This document shows positions 33,075 to 43,721 of a stretch of DNA of 60,812 nucleotides, piece after piece; within the stretch, counting starts at the first letter, position 1, and every line of letters starts with the position of its first letter. The DNA lies in NCBI RefSeq assembly GCF_000344685.1, contig NW_006920430.1, forward strand, positions 227,429 to 288,240, written 5' to 3'. Origin of the DNA: Gloeophyllum trabeum ATCC 11539. Lineage: Eukaryota > Basidiomycota > Agaricomycetes > Gloeophyllales > Gloeophyllaceae. A model generated the notes under the pieces. The model was not told the DNA's origin. It made no database searches and worked only from the letters and a program-made list of their open reading frames with translations. The position numbers and the translations under genes are program-made.

Positions 33075-35363
33075 CTACGGGCGCCCAGTCTTCGGCAAAA
33101 CCTTCTCCTTGATAAAGAACGTCGCAATCAGCGCTGCGCTCCCCGTCGCGACCGAGAACCAGAACGCAGCGGGCACCGCTTCGTCGTACGACTGCCGCAC
33201 GATCGCCCGAATCCGGGGCTGCAGCTTGTCCACGTACGCCAGAGATTCGCGTACGCGGCGAGCAATCTGGTAATGTGTCAGTTTTTTGTGAGTGCATAGG
33301 GGAAGGAGTAGTACCTCGTCGATATCGATGTCTTCGCCGGCGAGGCGGATACGGAGGAGGTTGCGCAAGCGGTCCTGTACAAGGGTGCTGCCTATGGATA
33401 TGCCCATGACGGAGCCCAATGAACGATAGAGATACGAAACTAGCAGCGGAAGGTCAAAAATCGGGTCCTTATGTTGCAAAACAGACGAGGATATGACGTG
33501 CCTGCTGTCGCGATAGCCTGGTCTTCTGGCCCCGCGTTTGCGATCAAAGCAATGAGGGTGGTCGTAATCCCGGCACCTATGGACAGCGATTCATCGCCCG
33601 CCTCAAGATCAATCCGGATGGCGTGGCGTACCGTTCCCGAACGACATAAACACAAGGCCTGCATGCAGATAAGTCATCGCCTTAATCGGCACCAGCAGCG
33701 TCGACTCACCTATCATGATGCCCACAAACGAGTGCACGACAGTCCCCGTGACAAGAGCAATGACGATCGTCCCCGCGAGCATACAAACATACATGCATAT
33801 CGTCAACACGTAATATCTCCCGGTCGCCTGCATAATCAAGCCCCCAGCGAGGCTCCCTGCCACGCCCGCCAGAATACTCGGCAACAAGCCCACGCCTGCC
33901 TGACTCGCGCTCATCCCGCGCACCGCCTGGAAATACAGACTGATCTGGTACACCAAACACATACTACTCATCACGCCGAAAAGGTTCACCAGATAACTCG
34001 CAATGAGCTTGGGCGATACCACAATGCGCTTCGGGGCGAACGGCTCCTTCGCGTACTCGAGCTCTATAAACGCGAAGGCGAGCCAGAAGAGCGCCGAGGA
34101 GCCGAGACAGGAGAGGGTGAGCGTGTCGGTCCAGGCGACGTTCCCGCCGCGGTCCAGCGCGAGGAGGAGGAGGAAGACAGCGGAGACGAGCGTCGCGGCG
34201 CCCCCGAAGTCAACGCGCTTGAGCTTCTGGTAGAAGTCGCCGCCTTCGCGCCGGGGCAGGTTGAGCGCGAGGCCGGCGGAGAGGATCGCGGAGACGGTTA
34301 GGGGTACTTGGATCAGGAAAGCCCTGATAGGGTTGTTCAGCACAGCTTCCTGATGGATGAGGGGCTGAAGGATTACCATCGCCATCCGATGCTGTCCGCA
34401 AGTATGCCGCCTAGGGGTGCGCCTGTGGCTTGGCCGGTAGCAAAGATGATGTTGATAACACCTGGTTGCCATTTAGCATGACACGGTACTCTCAATGCCG
34501 TCCCACCTACCTTGCCAGGTACCTCGCGACCGCAGAGGCACCACATCCGACATGATAATCGAGCCCATGCTGTAGGACTTTCAGACAGTGCAAATTCCGA
34601 AGAAAGAGATAAATCTCACGTCGATATTCCCCCGCCTCCCATCCCAGCCAGAGCACGGGCAAATATAAGCTCGTTCATATTCCGCGCCAGCCCGCAGAAG
34701 AGTGATCCCACTGCAAAGACTGAGTATGCCGTGAGCAGGCAGCCTTTCCGGCCAAAGATGTCGCTCAGTTTTCCGTAGAGCGGCCTGCGTGAAATATTCA
34801 GTGAACCTCTTTGTATACGCATGACTTCCCTTCCTCACTGAAAGCTGACCACGGTGAGCATATACCCCGTCGCAATCCAGCTGGTATTTTGTAGCTGGTT
34901 GAACTGGGTCCCAATCGACGCATAGGAGGAAACAACTATCGTCTGGTCCATTGCCGCGAGGAAAACGCCAACGGCGAGAGGTAACACCTACGATGAATGA
35001 GTGTTCAGTAAACTCCGCAGAAAATCCCGATTTCGCTCCCTGCTACGGCGTATAACCAGGAACTTAGGTCTTGACAAATGCTGGTCTGTCGTGCGTACAT
35101 GGAAAGCACATACGAGCGGATATATGGCAATCAACCAGCAAGCAGCTGCTTTGATACATACCCAGCGCCCCTCCTCTCCCTTCCCCTTCAATCTTGCGAA
35201 GAATGAACTTAGCACTCACGATGGCAGGTATATTAACGGCCTGTTTTGCGCTGTCCGCATCGTCGGCGGGCGTAGATTCCGGTCGTTCGACATCGGCACC
35301 CGTCGTCGCATAAGATGGTGTACTCGCGGGCTGCTTCAACAAAGGGCTCGTTTCTTCCGCCAT
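33075..35363 (-). CDS. Major facilitator superfamily transporter (vacuolar amino acid/multidrug type)
   Basis: Membrane transporter of the 14-TM MFS branch that includes fungal Fnx/Vba vacuolar basic amino acid exporters and drug:H+ antiporters. It starts MAEETSPLLKQP, with a dileucine-like PLL near the N-terminus as in vacuolar members. The first TM reads VLPLAVGVFLAAMDQTIVV (the A-A-x-D-x-T-I-V hallmark). It then has LYGKLSDIFGRKG (MFS motif A), ARALAGMGGGGI, SIIMSDVVPLRSRGTWQG and FATGQATGAPLGGILAD (motif C-like), followed by a cytosolic loop DFGGAATLVSAVFLLLLALD and later TMs. The C-terminus is FFIKEKVLPKTGRP. About ten short introns are needed; exon 1 is 35220-35363 and the last exons were not all resolved to the base. 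Between 33.5 and 33.7 kb the frames look patchy, so one splice choice there is uncertain. The substrate is not predictable. Confidence 0.85.
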
Positions 35364-35963
35364 TCCGTGTGATACGTCCGCAAGACGTTCGGCAGTACTT
35401 CAAGCCTTATATACGTCCGACTGGATGACGGAATCATCATAGACACGCTCGTGAGTGATAAGTAGTGGGGAGGCGCAACGCCCGGTTCCGGTGCGAGTTA
35501 ATTTGTCAGCAGATTGTGGCTGAAAGGTGGTCGCAAGTATCCCCTCGTATTCTTGTGCATTCCTCTGCTCCATTCTCACCTTATGCATGCATCAGCAATG
35601 TATATCACTATTGTAAACCAGCAAGAAGGGTATTCTACCATTACAGACTGTAGTAGATATAAACATGTCTGTCTCTTCTTATTCCTGAGCTGACCACCAT
35701 CGGGATGAAATGATGGTCAATTTCACCGAGGCCGGCAAAGGAGTGCTTAGGGAAGTTATGTATTGTCTTTAGATACATTTGGAACATATCTATGTGCACA
35801 CCAGTGGGTGCATTCCCTATCCTTGATACAGATGAGCTTGATTTCCAGGAAGCACAAATCTGTGTAATTAATGGACAAAGCAAGTACTGGATCACAGCTG
35901 TAAAAGGCTGAATATATATCTCATGTACTATGTTGATTTTACAGTTCTAACATAGGGGAAGGG
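35364..35963. other. Upstream of the MFS gene, no gene seen
   Basis: AT-rich after 35600. It ends with aacataggggaaggg directly before the N gap. Confidence 0.4.
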
Positions 35964-36622
35964 NNNNNNNNNNNNNNNNNNNNNNNNNNNNNNNNNNNNN
36001 NNNNNNNNNNNNNNNNNNNNNNNNNNNNNNNNNNNNNNNNNNNNNNNNNNNNNNNNNNNNNNNNNNNNNNNNNNNNNNNNNNNNNNNNNNNNNNNNNNNN
36101 NNNNNNNNNNNNNNNNNNNNNNNNNNNNNNNNNNNNNNNNNNNNNNNNNNNNNNNNNNNNNNNNNNNNNNNNNNNNNNNNNNNNNNNNNNNNNNNNNNNN
36201 NNNNNNNNNNNNNNNNNNNNNNNNNNNNNNNNNNNNNNNNNNNNNNNNNNNNNNNNNNNNNNNNNNNNNNNNNNNNNNNNNNNNNNNNNNNNNNNNNNNN
36301 NNNNNNNNNNNNNNNNNNNNNNNNNNNNNNNNNNNNNNNNNNNNNNNNNNNNNNNNNNNNNNNNNNNNNNNNNNNNNNNNNNNNNNNNNNNNNNNNNNNN
36401 NNNNNNNNNNNNNNNNNNNNNNNNNNNNNNNNNNNNNNNNNNNNNNNNNNNNNNNNNNNNNNNNNNNNNNNNNNNNNNNNNNNNNNNNNNNNNNNNNNNN
36501 NNNNNNNNNNNNNNNNNNNNNNNNNNNNNNNNNNNNNNNNNNNNNNNNNNNNNNNNNNNNNNNNNNNNNNNNNNNNNNNNNNNNNNNNNNNNNNNNNNNN
36601 NNNNNNNNNNNNNNNNNNNNNN
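35964..36622. other. Assembly gap (N run)
   Basis: 659 N. The last 13 bases before the gap (ataggggaaggg with a preceding c) are repeated as the first bases after it, which suggests adjoining or overlapping contig ends rather than a truly large missing segment. Confidence 0.95.
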
Positions 36623-36727
36623 ATAGGGGAAGGGACCTGCTTCTGCTGCGGCAGGAGAGCCCGGACAGTGACCAGGATATTTAGTGTGACACTTTTTGCG
36701 ATGGTGTCACAGCTTGTCACGTCCGCG

Positions 36728-36801
36728 ACGCGTTCGGACGCGTCGTTAATTGCTCTTTACTGCCAGAAAACCTACAGCGTGCTACGTTCACATTCACGCG
36801 T
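36728..36801. promoter_or_regulatory. Three ACGCGT (MCB-type) boxes
   Basis: ACGCGT occurs at 36728-36733, 36738-36743 and 36796-36801. The first two form a small palindrome (gacgcgt tcgg acgcgtc). In yeasts this hexamer binds the MBF cell-cycle factor; whether it acts here on the gene starting at 37212 is inference. Confidence 0.4.
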
Positions 36802-36838
36802 CACTTGATTCATAAAAGTTGATCTATATCAACGAGCG

Positions 36839-36946
36839 GATGCAACGTTGGTTGTACATTTTTGTTAAATGTACTTGCGGTCTCGTTACCTCTATCGAAT
36901 GAACTTGATATTGGGAAAATCAGAAATTCAAAACCAACGTTGCATC
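36839..36946. repeat. Perfect 15-bp inverted repeat pair
   Basis: gatgcaacgttggtt at 36839-36853 and its exact complement aaccaacgttgcatc at 36932-36946 flank 78 bp, which itself contains a gtacatttttgttaaatgtac hairpin. This could be a hairpin in a 5' region or a very small TIR element. Confidence 0.6.
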
Positions 36947-37211
36947 TTCTGTATCATGACATCCCTGCTGGTACATTTTATATGCGTGATTTCGACATGC
37001 GGAAGGCTCTATGAAGGCGGGGGATTTGCGACCACTTTCTTGCAGAGTCCAAACAGATGCAAACAACTCGCCGCGCGACCCGGAATTGCGCCTCCCCATA
37101 AGTAGGAGTCGGGGACCGGCGGCAATCCATGATAAGACGGTTTTTTCTTACGCTTGACCCAACAGAGACTAGGCTATTTCCGCGAACAAACGTCGCTGGG
37201 AAATTGATAAA

Positions 37212-37832
37212 ATGGCAGTGCTACCGAAGCAGGAGGCTCAAGACGTCCGTATTCCAGCAGCAGGAGCGGGAACGCAGCAAAAATCGGACAAGGACGTCAA
37301 ACCGACGAAAGAGCAGGCGAAACTGGCGGAGCAGGACCGTAAAAGTGCTGTCGATTCTCTTACGAAGATTCGGAGAGCGTCTGCCTGGCAGGTGCATCGT
37401 TGGCCACTAGAGAAACGGATTGCGGAGGAAAAGACGCGCATACATCTACCCCGTTCCTACCTGGCGACAGACGGAGAGGATGTGCGGGTGGTTTGGCCAG
37501 GGGAGGACTTGAATCAGGTCGTTTACGAACACTACTCGGGTTCGGTCGATCCAAAGGACGGGAACCACAAGGTAAACTACGTGGCACCAGACGGAGTATC
37601 ACCTAGGAGGTATGGTTCGTGAACAATATTTATTACCATCTACTGAGACGATTTAAGGCATGAGTACCTCGGGCCCGACCCGAGAGTTGCGGGATATTTC
37701 TTCGATTTTGACGACGAGATCCACATACGATGGTGGGATGCGTATCTTCAAGACCAGTGGATGGACAGACAGAAGTGGAAGATGGAGGTCGAACTGGATG
37801 AATCAGGAAACTGGGTGGAGAAGACACGCTGA
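37212..37832 (+). CDS. Hypothetical hydrophilic protein, two exons
   Basis: Exons 37212-37609 and 37658-37832 (573 nt, 190 residues), joined through a 48-nt GT-AG intron that links GVSPRR to HEYLGPDPRVAGYFFDFDDE. The N-terminus is Lys/Gln-rich and probably disordered. After residue 60 the sequence looks folded, rich in Trp/Tyr/Asp (WPLEKRIAEEKTRIHLP, VRVVWPGEDLNQVVYEHY, IRWWDAYLQDQWMDRQKWKM). No known family was recognised, and there is no signal peptide or TM. The end is about 120 bp from the convergent hydantoinase gene. The exon chain and codon quality suggest a real gene. Confidence 0.65.
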
Positions 37833-37956
37833 AGAGAATGTACGTCTAAATACTTTTAATTTATAGGTGATGCTAGTCCAGACCGAGAAATCCGCAGAGA
37901 ATAGCGAATACATATGTACGTCCTGATTCCAGATAACTGAATGCCCGCCTACAGCT

Positions 37957-40900
37957 CTATGCATACTCTAAGATGACGCTCCGAGGCTCAATGTATGCTC
38001 CCAGTGGAACGTAGTCGATGTCGTATCCGAATGCCCTTGGTCCTCCGATCTGCAAACCCTTCTCCGTATCACTCCACCGTGGCGAACAGGTGATACCCAG
38101 GACCGTGACCCTCAGCCCGTAGCGGAACTCTGGCACACCAAGCGCCTTGCCGGATTGGGTATCGAGGACTGAAATCAGGTCGGGCACCATTGCGATGTAC
38201 TTTTCCTCGCCCGACTCCAAGATATGCTTCGCATAGATGTTCTCGTTCTTGAAAGGGATCTTGAGGAATCCTCCAGTGGCGACCGGCTGGTACCTCGAAG
38301 GCGACGCCGAGGTATTTTCCTCCTCGTCCGTTGGCAGCTGCTGGATTGTGATCTCACCGTACGAATGCCCCTTGAACAGCCGGCGCTCGACAGAGATGAT
38401 CTTCCCGCGGAACAACACACGGGCAGTACTGGGTCCGCCAATCTCGTCGACAATCTGCTCCGCCACCGTGTTGAGCGTGTTCTTCGCATGTGCGCGCGCA
38501 ATGCACCGGCCGATCCGCCAGGCTAGCGACACAGTGTTGAGGACGCCGTAATTCCTTACGCGGTCCGTCGTCGTCGGGCGCGCGGCCATCCCGACGCGCG
38601 AGCCCATCTCCGCGCACGACGCGCGCAACGCCCTGTCGACGATCTCGTCGTCCGTCGTCTTGGTCATGATGATGTGCTTCCCGTCGCCCGACGCGATGGC
38701 GCAAGGCACGAGCTGACCCGTCTCATACACGCACAGCGTCGTCTGCCAGTACGTCGGGTACGCGCGACCCATCCAGTCCGCGTCGATCACGGGCCGGTCG
38801 AAGTGCTTGCTCGAACCGAGCAGCAGGGGCTGCAGTCCGTTCGCCCCACCGATCTCAAGCCCCATGACCGCGTCGAAGGAGTCGTGCCGGAGGTAGTCCA
38901 TCAGCTCGCGGATGGCATCGATCGTCTCGTTTGCGGCCAGGCGCTCGACTGACACGGCGGGGGACCCCATGTGGCCGCCCCAGTAGATGTTCGCATCGGG
39001 CGACAAGTGCGAGCTGTCGATGACGCGGAGCGTGTGCCCGGCTCTGAGCTGGTCGCGGAGTTGAATGAACTCGGGGAAAGGCGATCCCCCTCCTGCGCAC
39101 CCGAGGACGTAGCACCCGTCCGCTAACCAGCCTATGTCGACCTCCGAGACGTACCACTCTGGTATACCTGTTTCCTTCGATGTGACTATCCGAGGACGGT
39201 AAGCGTCGATATTCAGCGCTGCTGAAGGCACCTCTCGAACCCGGGCCTTGACCCCTTCCTGCTCCCTCTCATCAACCTCCGGCTCGTCTTCCTCGGCTAT
39301 TCCGTTTACACTGTGCAGATCTCCTGCCCCACTCGCCAAATCCCCAATGGCCTTGACGATTATCCGTACTTGATTCGCGACGTACTGCAGTGGGATAGTA
39401 TCGATCTCCGCAACCTCAACAGTGTTCCTATCGGCGCCGGCCTCGACAGCTCTATCGATGGCCATTGTCTTCGCCTTCTCGACGGCTTGCGCTACCGTCT
39501 GGTCGACCGTGCTCTGGATGAGATCGACGGAGCCTCCCACTTTGGATATAGCGGCTCCGACAGCGTTGGCCACATCGTGGAATGGCGGCCGAATGAGCTG
39601 GGATACGCCTTCAAGAGTATTGGGGGCGATGACTGAGCCGCCGCCTACCAGGAGAACGGGTAACGGCTCCGGCGATGTCTTCATAACGTCGATAATGCCT
39701 TCCAGCAGGGACTTAATTTTCGCTTGGGCAGCGCTCACAAGAGATGGAGGGACGTCCTTCACCAGGGAGGGATCGCCGATCTTCGCTCCAGCCGCGACGG
39801 TGATATCGGTCGCCGTCAACGTGCTTCCTCCGAAGACTTTCGCATCGGTGGTCAGGAAGTGCCCTACGGAGTCAGAGCCCACTGTGATCTGTCCCCCGGG
39901 CAGCTCGCGTACAATCGATCCTCCTCCAAGACCGATAGACTCGAGGTGGGGCATGGAGTAGTTGATCCTCACTCCCGCAACGGTCACATAGGCGGAGGCC
40001 TGCCTAGGGAATCCCGAGGGCAGCAGGACGCCAACATCCGAGGTCGTCCCGCCGATATCGACCACAATGGTGGACGTGCGTCCTCCCTTCTCTCCGGTGT
40101 CCAGTCCCCCGAGGTACGCGGCTCCCCGCATGGAATTCGTCGCGCCCGAAGAGAAGGTCCTGATCGGCAGGCGCGCAGCGGAGGCAGCGTCTACCAAAGT
40201 GCCGTCGTTCTGCGTCAAGTACAGCCCACACCGCAGGTTCAGGCGTTTCATTGCGGCGCGGAAGCCGCGGATGGTGCGCCGCGCGAATCTGAGGATGGAC
40301 GCGTTCAGGATAGAGGCGTTTTCGCGCTCGAGGAAGCCGATATTGGAGATCTCGTGGGAGCAGACGATGTCGGCGCTCGGGAGCTCGCGCTTCATGATCT
40401 TTCGCACCTGGCTTTCCTGTCTGAGTGGCCATCAGATATTGTGAGAGTAAGGCGCAGAGAATTATCGACATACTGGAAGTGGTCGTCTATAGGTGCATAG
40501 ACACCTGCGATGACGACGGACCTGATCCCCTTTTCCTTGATCTTCTCGCATTCCCTGATCACCTGCGCCTCGACGATGGGCGACTCCTGGGATCCGTCTA
40601 TGTGCAGGCCACCGTCAACGTAACCGTGGTATCCATACATGATCTCCTTCAAGGCAGGTGGAAAGTCCGAGAACGGAGGGACCTCCCTAGTGAACGATTT
40701 TGACAATCGAATGACGGCAACTTTGGACAATCTCCGCGCATCATGCTCTACGACGGCATTGATGAAATGGGTGGTCCCGATTGTGAGGCAGGCAATACGA
40801 TCGTGAGGGATCGCAGAGCGTTCAAGAACTGTGCGTACCGCAGTTTCGATGCCGTCAGTTACGTTGGGCGTTGTCGCCGTCTTGAAGTGGGCGATCACCC

Positions 40901-41003
40901 CGCGGTTGGACGAGGACCGGGCGCTGTCGTCGAGAATGACGGAGTCTGTGTTCGTGCCGCCCACGTCCACGCCGATGCGAATGGTCTTGGAAGCGTTGCC
41001 CAT
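37957..41003 (-). CDS. Hydantoinase A / DUF917 domain protein
   Basis: ATP-dependent hydantoinase/oxoprolinase-type protein, predicted to open cyclic amides such as hydantoins (family knowledge; substrate unproven). Exons 40474-41003 and 37957-40420 sum to 998 codons (997 residues); the 53-nt intron joins DHFQ to QESQVRKIMKREL. The N-terminal Hydant_A_N part has the phosphate-binding IGVDVGGTNTDSVI (residues about 10-23) and IGTTHFINAVVE. The hydantoinase A part has STIVVDIGGTTSDVGVLLP (about 295-313) and LGGGSIVRE. From about residue 590 the DUF917 domain follows (GWLADGCYVLGCAGGGSPF, VMGLEIGGANGLQPLL, ARVLFRGKIISVERR). This fusion order is common in fungi. It is divergent from the NCS1 permease, 731 bp away, suggesting uptake and hydrolysis of the same compound. 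Confidence 0.92.
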
Positions 41004-41734
41004 GCTGTAGCGTTAGGACGAAGCGGAGACCAGTCGAAGGCAGAATCACTTGCGGCGTCAAAACTGGGAGCACTTATAATAATAATGGTGCGAGTTGCGA
41101 TCATCGTGACTGCGCGATAAGAATGCCGTGGGCGCAAATCGTCGCAGTCCCGATGAATCCGACTGTGGCTTCGGCAGATCCTGCCATCCATACGAGCTTT
41201 CGCCCGAAATGATAGCGTCTGGATCGCTTCTGAATGGTCAGCTCACTCTATTCCTCTGGCTTAGGCACTCTCCGAAAGCCGCCTCCCAATCCCTGAACCC
41301 GACGGCACACTCGAGCCAAGGGATTGTGCCTACGGCCCAAGCGTTGCTTTTGATTAATATTCAATGGTTTCCCCTGATCAGCCTTTTTATCGCGTCGATG
41401 CCTCAAGCGGGGGTTGGTAGATCGAAATAACCGCGTTATCAGTACCGATTGTTGGCGCGGAAGCAGTCAAAGCTGTGCAGGAGAAGCCTCGATGAGGCCT
41501 GGTGATTCTGGGTCTAATAACGGGTAGGCGCCTATCTGTTGAGGTCGCCATGTCTTATCGCTCTACGGCCTGTCGAAGGGTCGTATATTAACTCGTCATG
41601 GCGTATATCTTGTTCCTCCCCGGTGTCGCTGGACTTGTCGGTCACCTGTGTCCTTTTCCTAAGTAAGTCCGAATCCCTCTTCGTTGTGTAACCCGCTCTG
41701 ATTCATGGACTAGATCGCCTAGTGAGAGTACGAC
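41004..41734. promoter_or_regulatory. Bidirectional promoter with GATA-factor-type sites
   Basis: The 731-bp space between the divergent hydantoinase and permease genes has five HGATAR matches: 41115-41120 (CGATAA), 41210-41215 (TGATAG), 41436-41441 (reverse), 41532-41537 (reverse) and 41555-41560 (reverse). Fungal AreA/Nit2-type GATA activators use such clusters to turn on nitrogen scavenging genes. An AT-rich ttataataataa lies about 70 bp before the hydantoinase start. Confidence 0.45.
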
Positions 41735-43402
41735 ATGGAATCAGGGCTCCGATTTCTGCAGGTCCACTCTAGTGGCGACGAAACGTCGGTGTGGATAAAC
41801 GACGATATACGACCACTCCCCCCGTCTCGTCGTACGTGGGACAAGCTCGCCTTCATATCCTTCTGGGCGATCAATCAGATAGCCCTCAGCAACTGGCAAA
41901 CTGGCTCTTCGTTGGTCGCCGTCGGGTTGTCAGTATGGCAGACCATGATCGCGGTCATTGTGGCGAAGATCATTATTTCTCTGGTGGCGATCTATAACGG
42001 CTATGTCGGAGCGGAATGGCACATAGGCTTCCCCGTCGTCTCGCGCTATGTCTGGGGCGTGTACGGCTCGTACTTGTCTCTGTTGCAGCGTATTCTACTC
42101 TCGCTCGTATGGTTCTCCGTGCAGTCCTGGACGGGAGGCCTTTGCATCACCGCTATCATCTCCTCCATCTTCCCATCTTTCCAGCACATGGGCAATACGA
42201 TGCCGGCGTCCACTCATATGACGACCAAGCAGTTCGTGGGCTGGGTCGTGTACAATGTCGTGACTGTGCCGATGCTGTACATCCCCCCGGAGAAGACCAA
42301 ACGCCTCTTCATCGTCATGAACGTCATTTCCTTCTTCACGCTCATCTCAATGATGATATGGGCCCTCTCGCAAGCCCACGGCGGCGGACCCCTCCTCTCC
42401 CAGCCCGCTGCTGTGTCCTCCAGCTCAGAGCTTGGGTGGGCGATCGTCTCTGGAATTACGACCGTCATTGGCTCCATCGCTGTCGGCCTGACGAACCAGC
42501 CCGATTACTCGCGCTTTGCCCGCAAGCCCGGCGACCAAATCTTCGGGCAGTGGTTCAGCATCATTTTTTTCGGTACGATTATGCCGCTGTTCGGGTGTCT
42601 CACTTCTTCCGCCTCCGTCGCCATCTACGGTGAGGCGCTCTGGAACCCGCCGGACATCGTGCTCAAGTGGCTCGACACGGACTACACCGCGAAGTCGCGC
42701 GCTGCCGCATTCTTCGCCGGCGTCGGGCTCGTCGTGTGCCAGCTCGCGATCAACACGATCGACAACGCGTTCTCCGCGGGGATGGACCTCGCGGGGCTGT
42801 TCCCCAAGTACATCAACATCCGCCGCGGGGCGTACATCGGGCTCGTGCTGAGCATCATCATGCAGCCGTGGCAGCTGCTCTCCTCCGCGGGCACGTTCAT
42901 CTCCGTGCTCTCCGCGTACTCGGTGTTCCTCGGCCCGATGGTGGGCATGCAGGTGTGCGACTACTGGCTCGTGCGCGGCCGGAAGATCAAGCTGTCGGAC
43001 TTGTACTCTTCGAGTCCCGAGGGGATATACTACTACTCCCGCGGGTGGAATTGGCGCGCGTTCGCCGCGTGGATTGTTGGGTGGGCATCGCAGATCCCGG
43101 GGTTCGTGAACGCTGTGAACCCGGATATCAAGGTGCCCGTCGGGAGCCAGCACTTGTACTACCTGGCGTTCCCCGCAGGGTTTTGCATCAGCTTCTTGGT
43201 GTTCTACGCGCTGAACAGGCTCGCCCCGCCTGCCGGCCTTGGCGAGGTCGACGACGTGGACTACTTTGGCACGTTTGACGAGGAAGAGGCGGATAAGATG
43301 GGGATTAGGCCCGCTGAGGACTCGGACAGCTCGGGCGCGGACGTGGAGGTGGATGAAAAGAGGCTTGACTTGGAACGGACGGTTTCGGTCGACAAATTGT
43401 AG
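41735..43402 (+). CDS. NCS1 nucleobase/allantoin/hydantoin-type permease
   Basis: Proton symporter of the NCS1 (Fur/Fcy) family in the plasma membrane. It is a single uninterrupted frame of 555 residues, matching the usual 500-600. The cytosolic N-terminus ends WINDDIRPLPPSRRTWDKLA, the classical NCS1 entry. TM1 contains INQIALSNWQTGSSLVAVGL. The conserved loop GLTNQPDYSRFARKPGD is present, as are FFGTIMPLFGCLTSSA, the TM8 signature INTIDNAFSAGMDLAGLFPKYINIRRG, and YWLVRGRKIKLSDLY. About 12 TM segments are seen by hydrophobicity. The C-terminus is acidic (GTFDEEEADK, SSGADVEVDEKR), typical for endocytic regulation. Divergent from the hydantoinase; a hydantoin, allantoin or related substrate is inferred from context, but uracil or a uridine-like solute remains possible. 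Intron loss is notable beside intron-rich neighbours. Confidence 0.92.
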   Translation: MESGLRFLQVHSSGDETSVWINDDIRPLPPSRRTWDKLAFISFWAINQIALSNWQTGSSLVAVGLSVWQTMIAVIVAKIIISLVAIYNGYVGAEWHIGFPVVSRYVWGVYGSYLSLLQRILLSLVWFSVQSWTGGLCITAIISSIFPSFQHMGNTMPASTHMTTKQFVGWVVYNVVTVPMLYIPPEKTKRLFIVMNVISFFTLISMMIWALSQAHGGGPLLSQPAAVSSSSELGWAIVSGITTVIGSIAVGLTNQPDYSRFARKPGDQIFGQWFSIIFFGTIMPLFGCLTSSASVAIYGEALWNPPDIVLKWLDTDYTAKSRAAAFFAGVGLVVCQLAINTIDNAFSAGMDLAGLFPKYINIRRGAYIGLVLSIIMQPWQLLSSAGTFISVLSAYSVFLGPMVGMQVCDYWLVRGRKIKLSDLYSSSPEGIYYYSRGWNWRAFAAWIVGWASQIPGFVNAVNPDIKVPVGSQHLYYLAFPAGFCISFLVFYALNRLAPPAGLGEVDDVDYFGTFDEEEADKMGIRPAEDSDSSGADVEVDEKRLDLERTVSVDKL

Positions 43403-43721
43403 TTCAGTACCTTCAGATTATAGACCCTTGAATTACGATTGCAGGGATGGGTATGTACATACTGTCATCCTGTCATGATCCAGCGATGACTCGACGTAAT
43501 CCAGATATGTTATGGCCTCCAGGCTCCGTAGATGCCTCGATGAGGTTCAAGCAAGATATCTGACAGCGATATACTATTGGTACACTTATCAGTAGCAAGA
43601 TACTTTAGTACAAATATAGCAAAGACGGAATACGTTATAGGTGTAGTAAAGTATGTCCGGCGTGTATGAGGTTCGTCACTAGGAAATCCGTATGTCATAA
43701 CGAGTCGTGGCGTTTAGGCGC

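Noticed and set aside
33471..34301. 276-codon plus-strand frame
   Set aside because: Antisense to the MFS exons; no motif, whereas the minus strand reads continuous transmembrane segments.
35947..36720. Open frame across the N run
   Set aside because: It consists of unknown residues and has no meaning.
42425..43153. 242-codon minus-strand frame
   Set aside because: Antisense shadow of the NCS1 permease, rich in His/Arg/Pro with no family resemblance.
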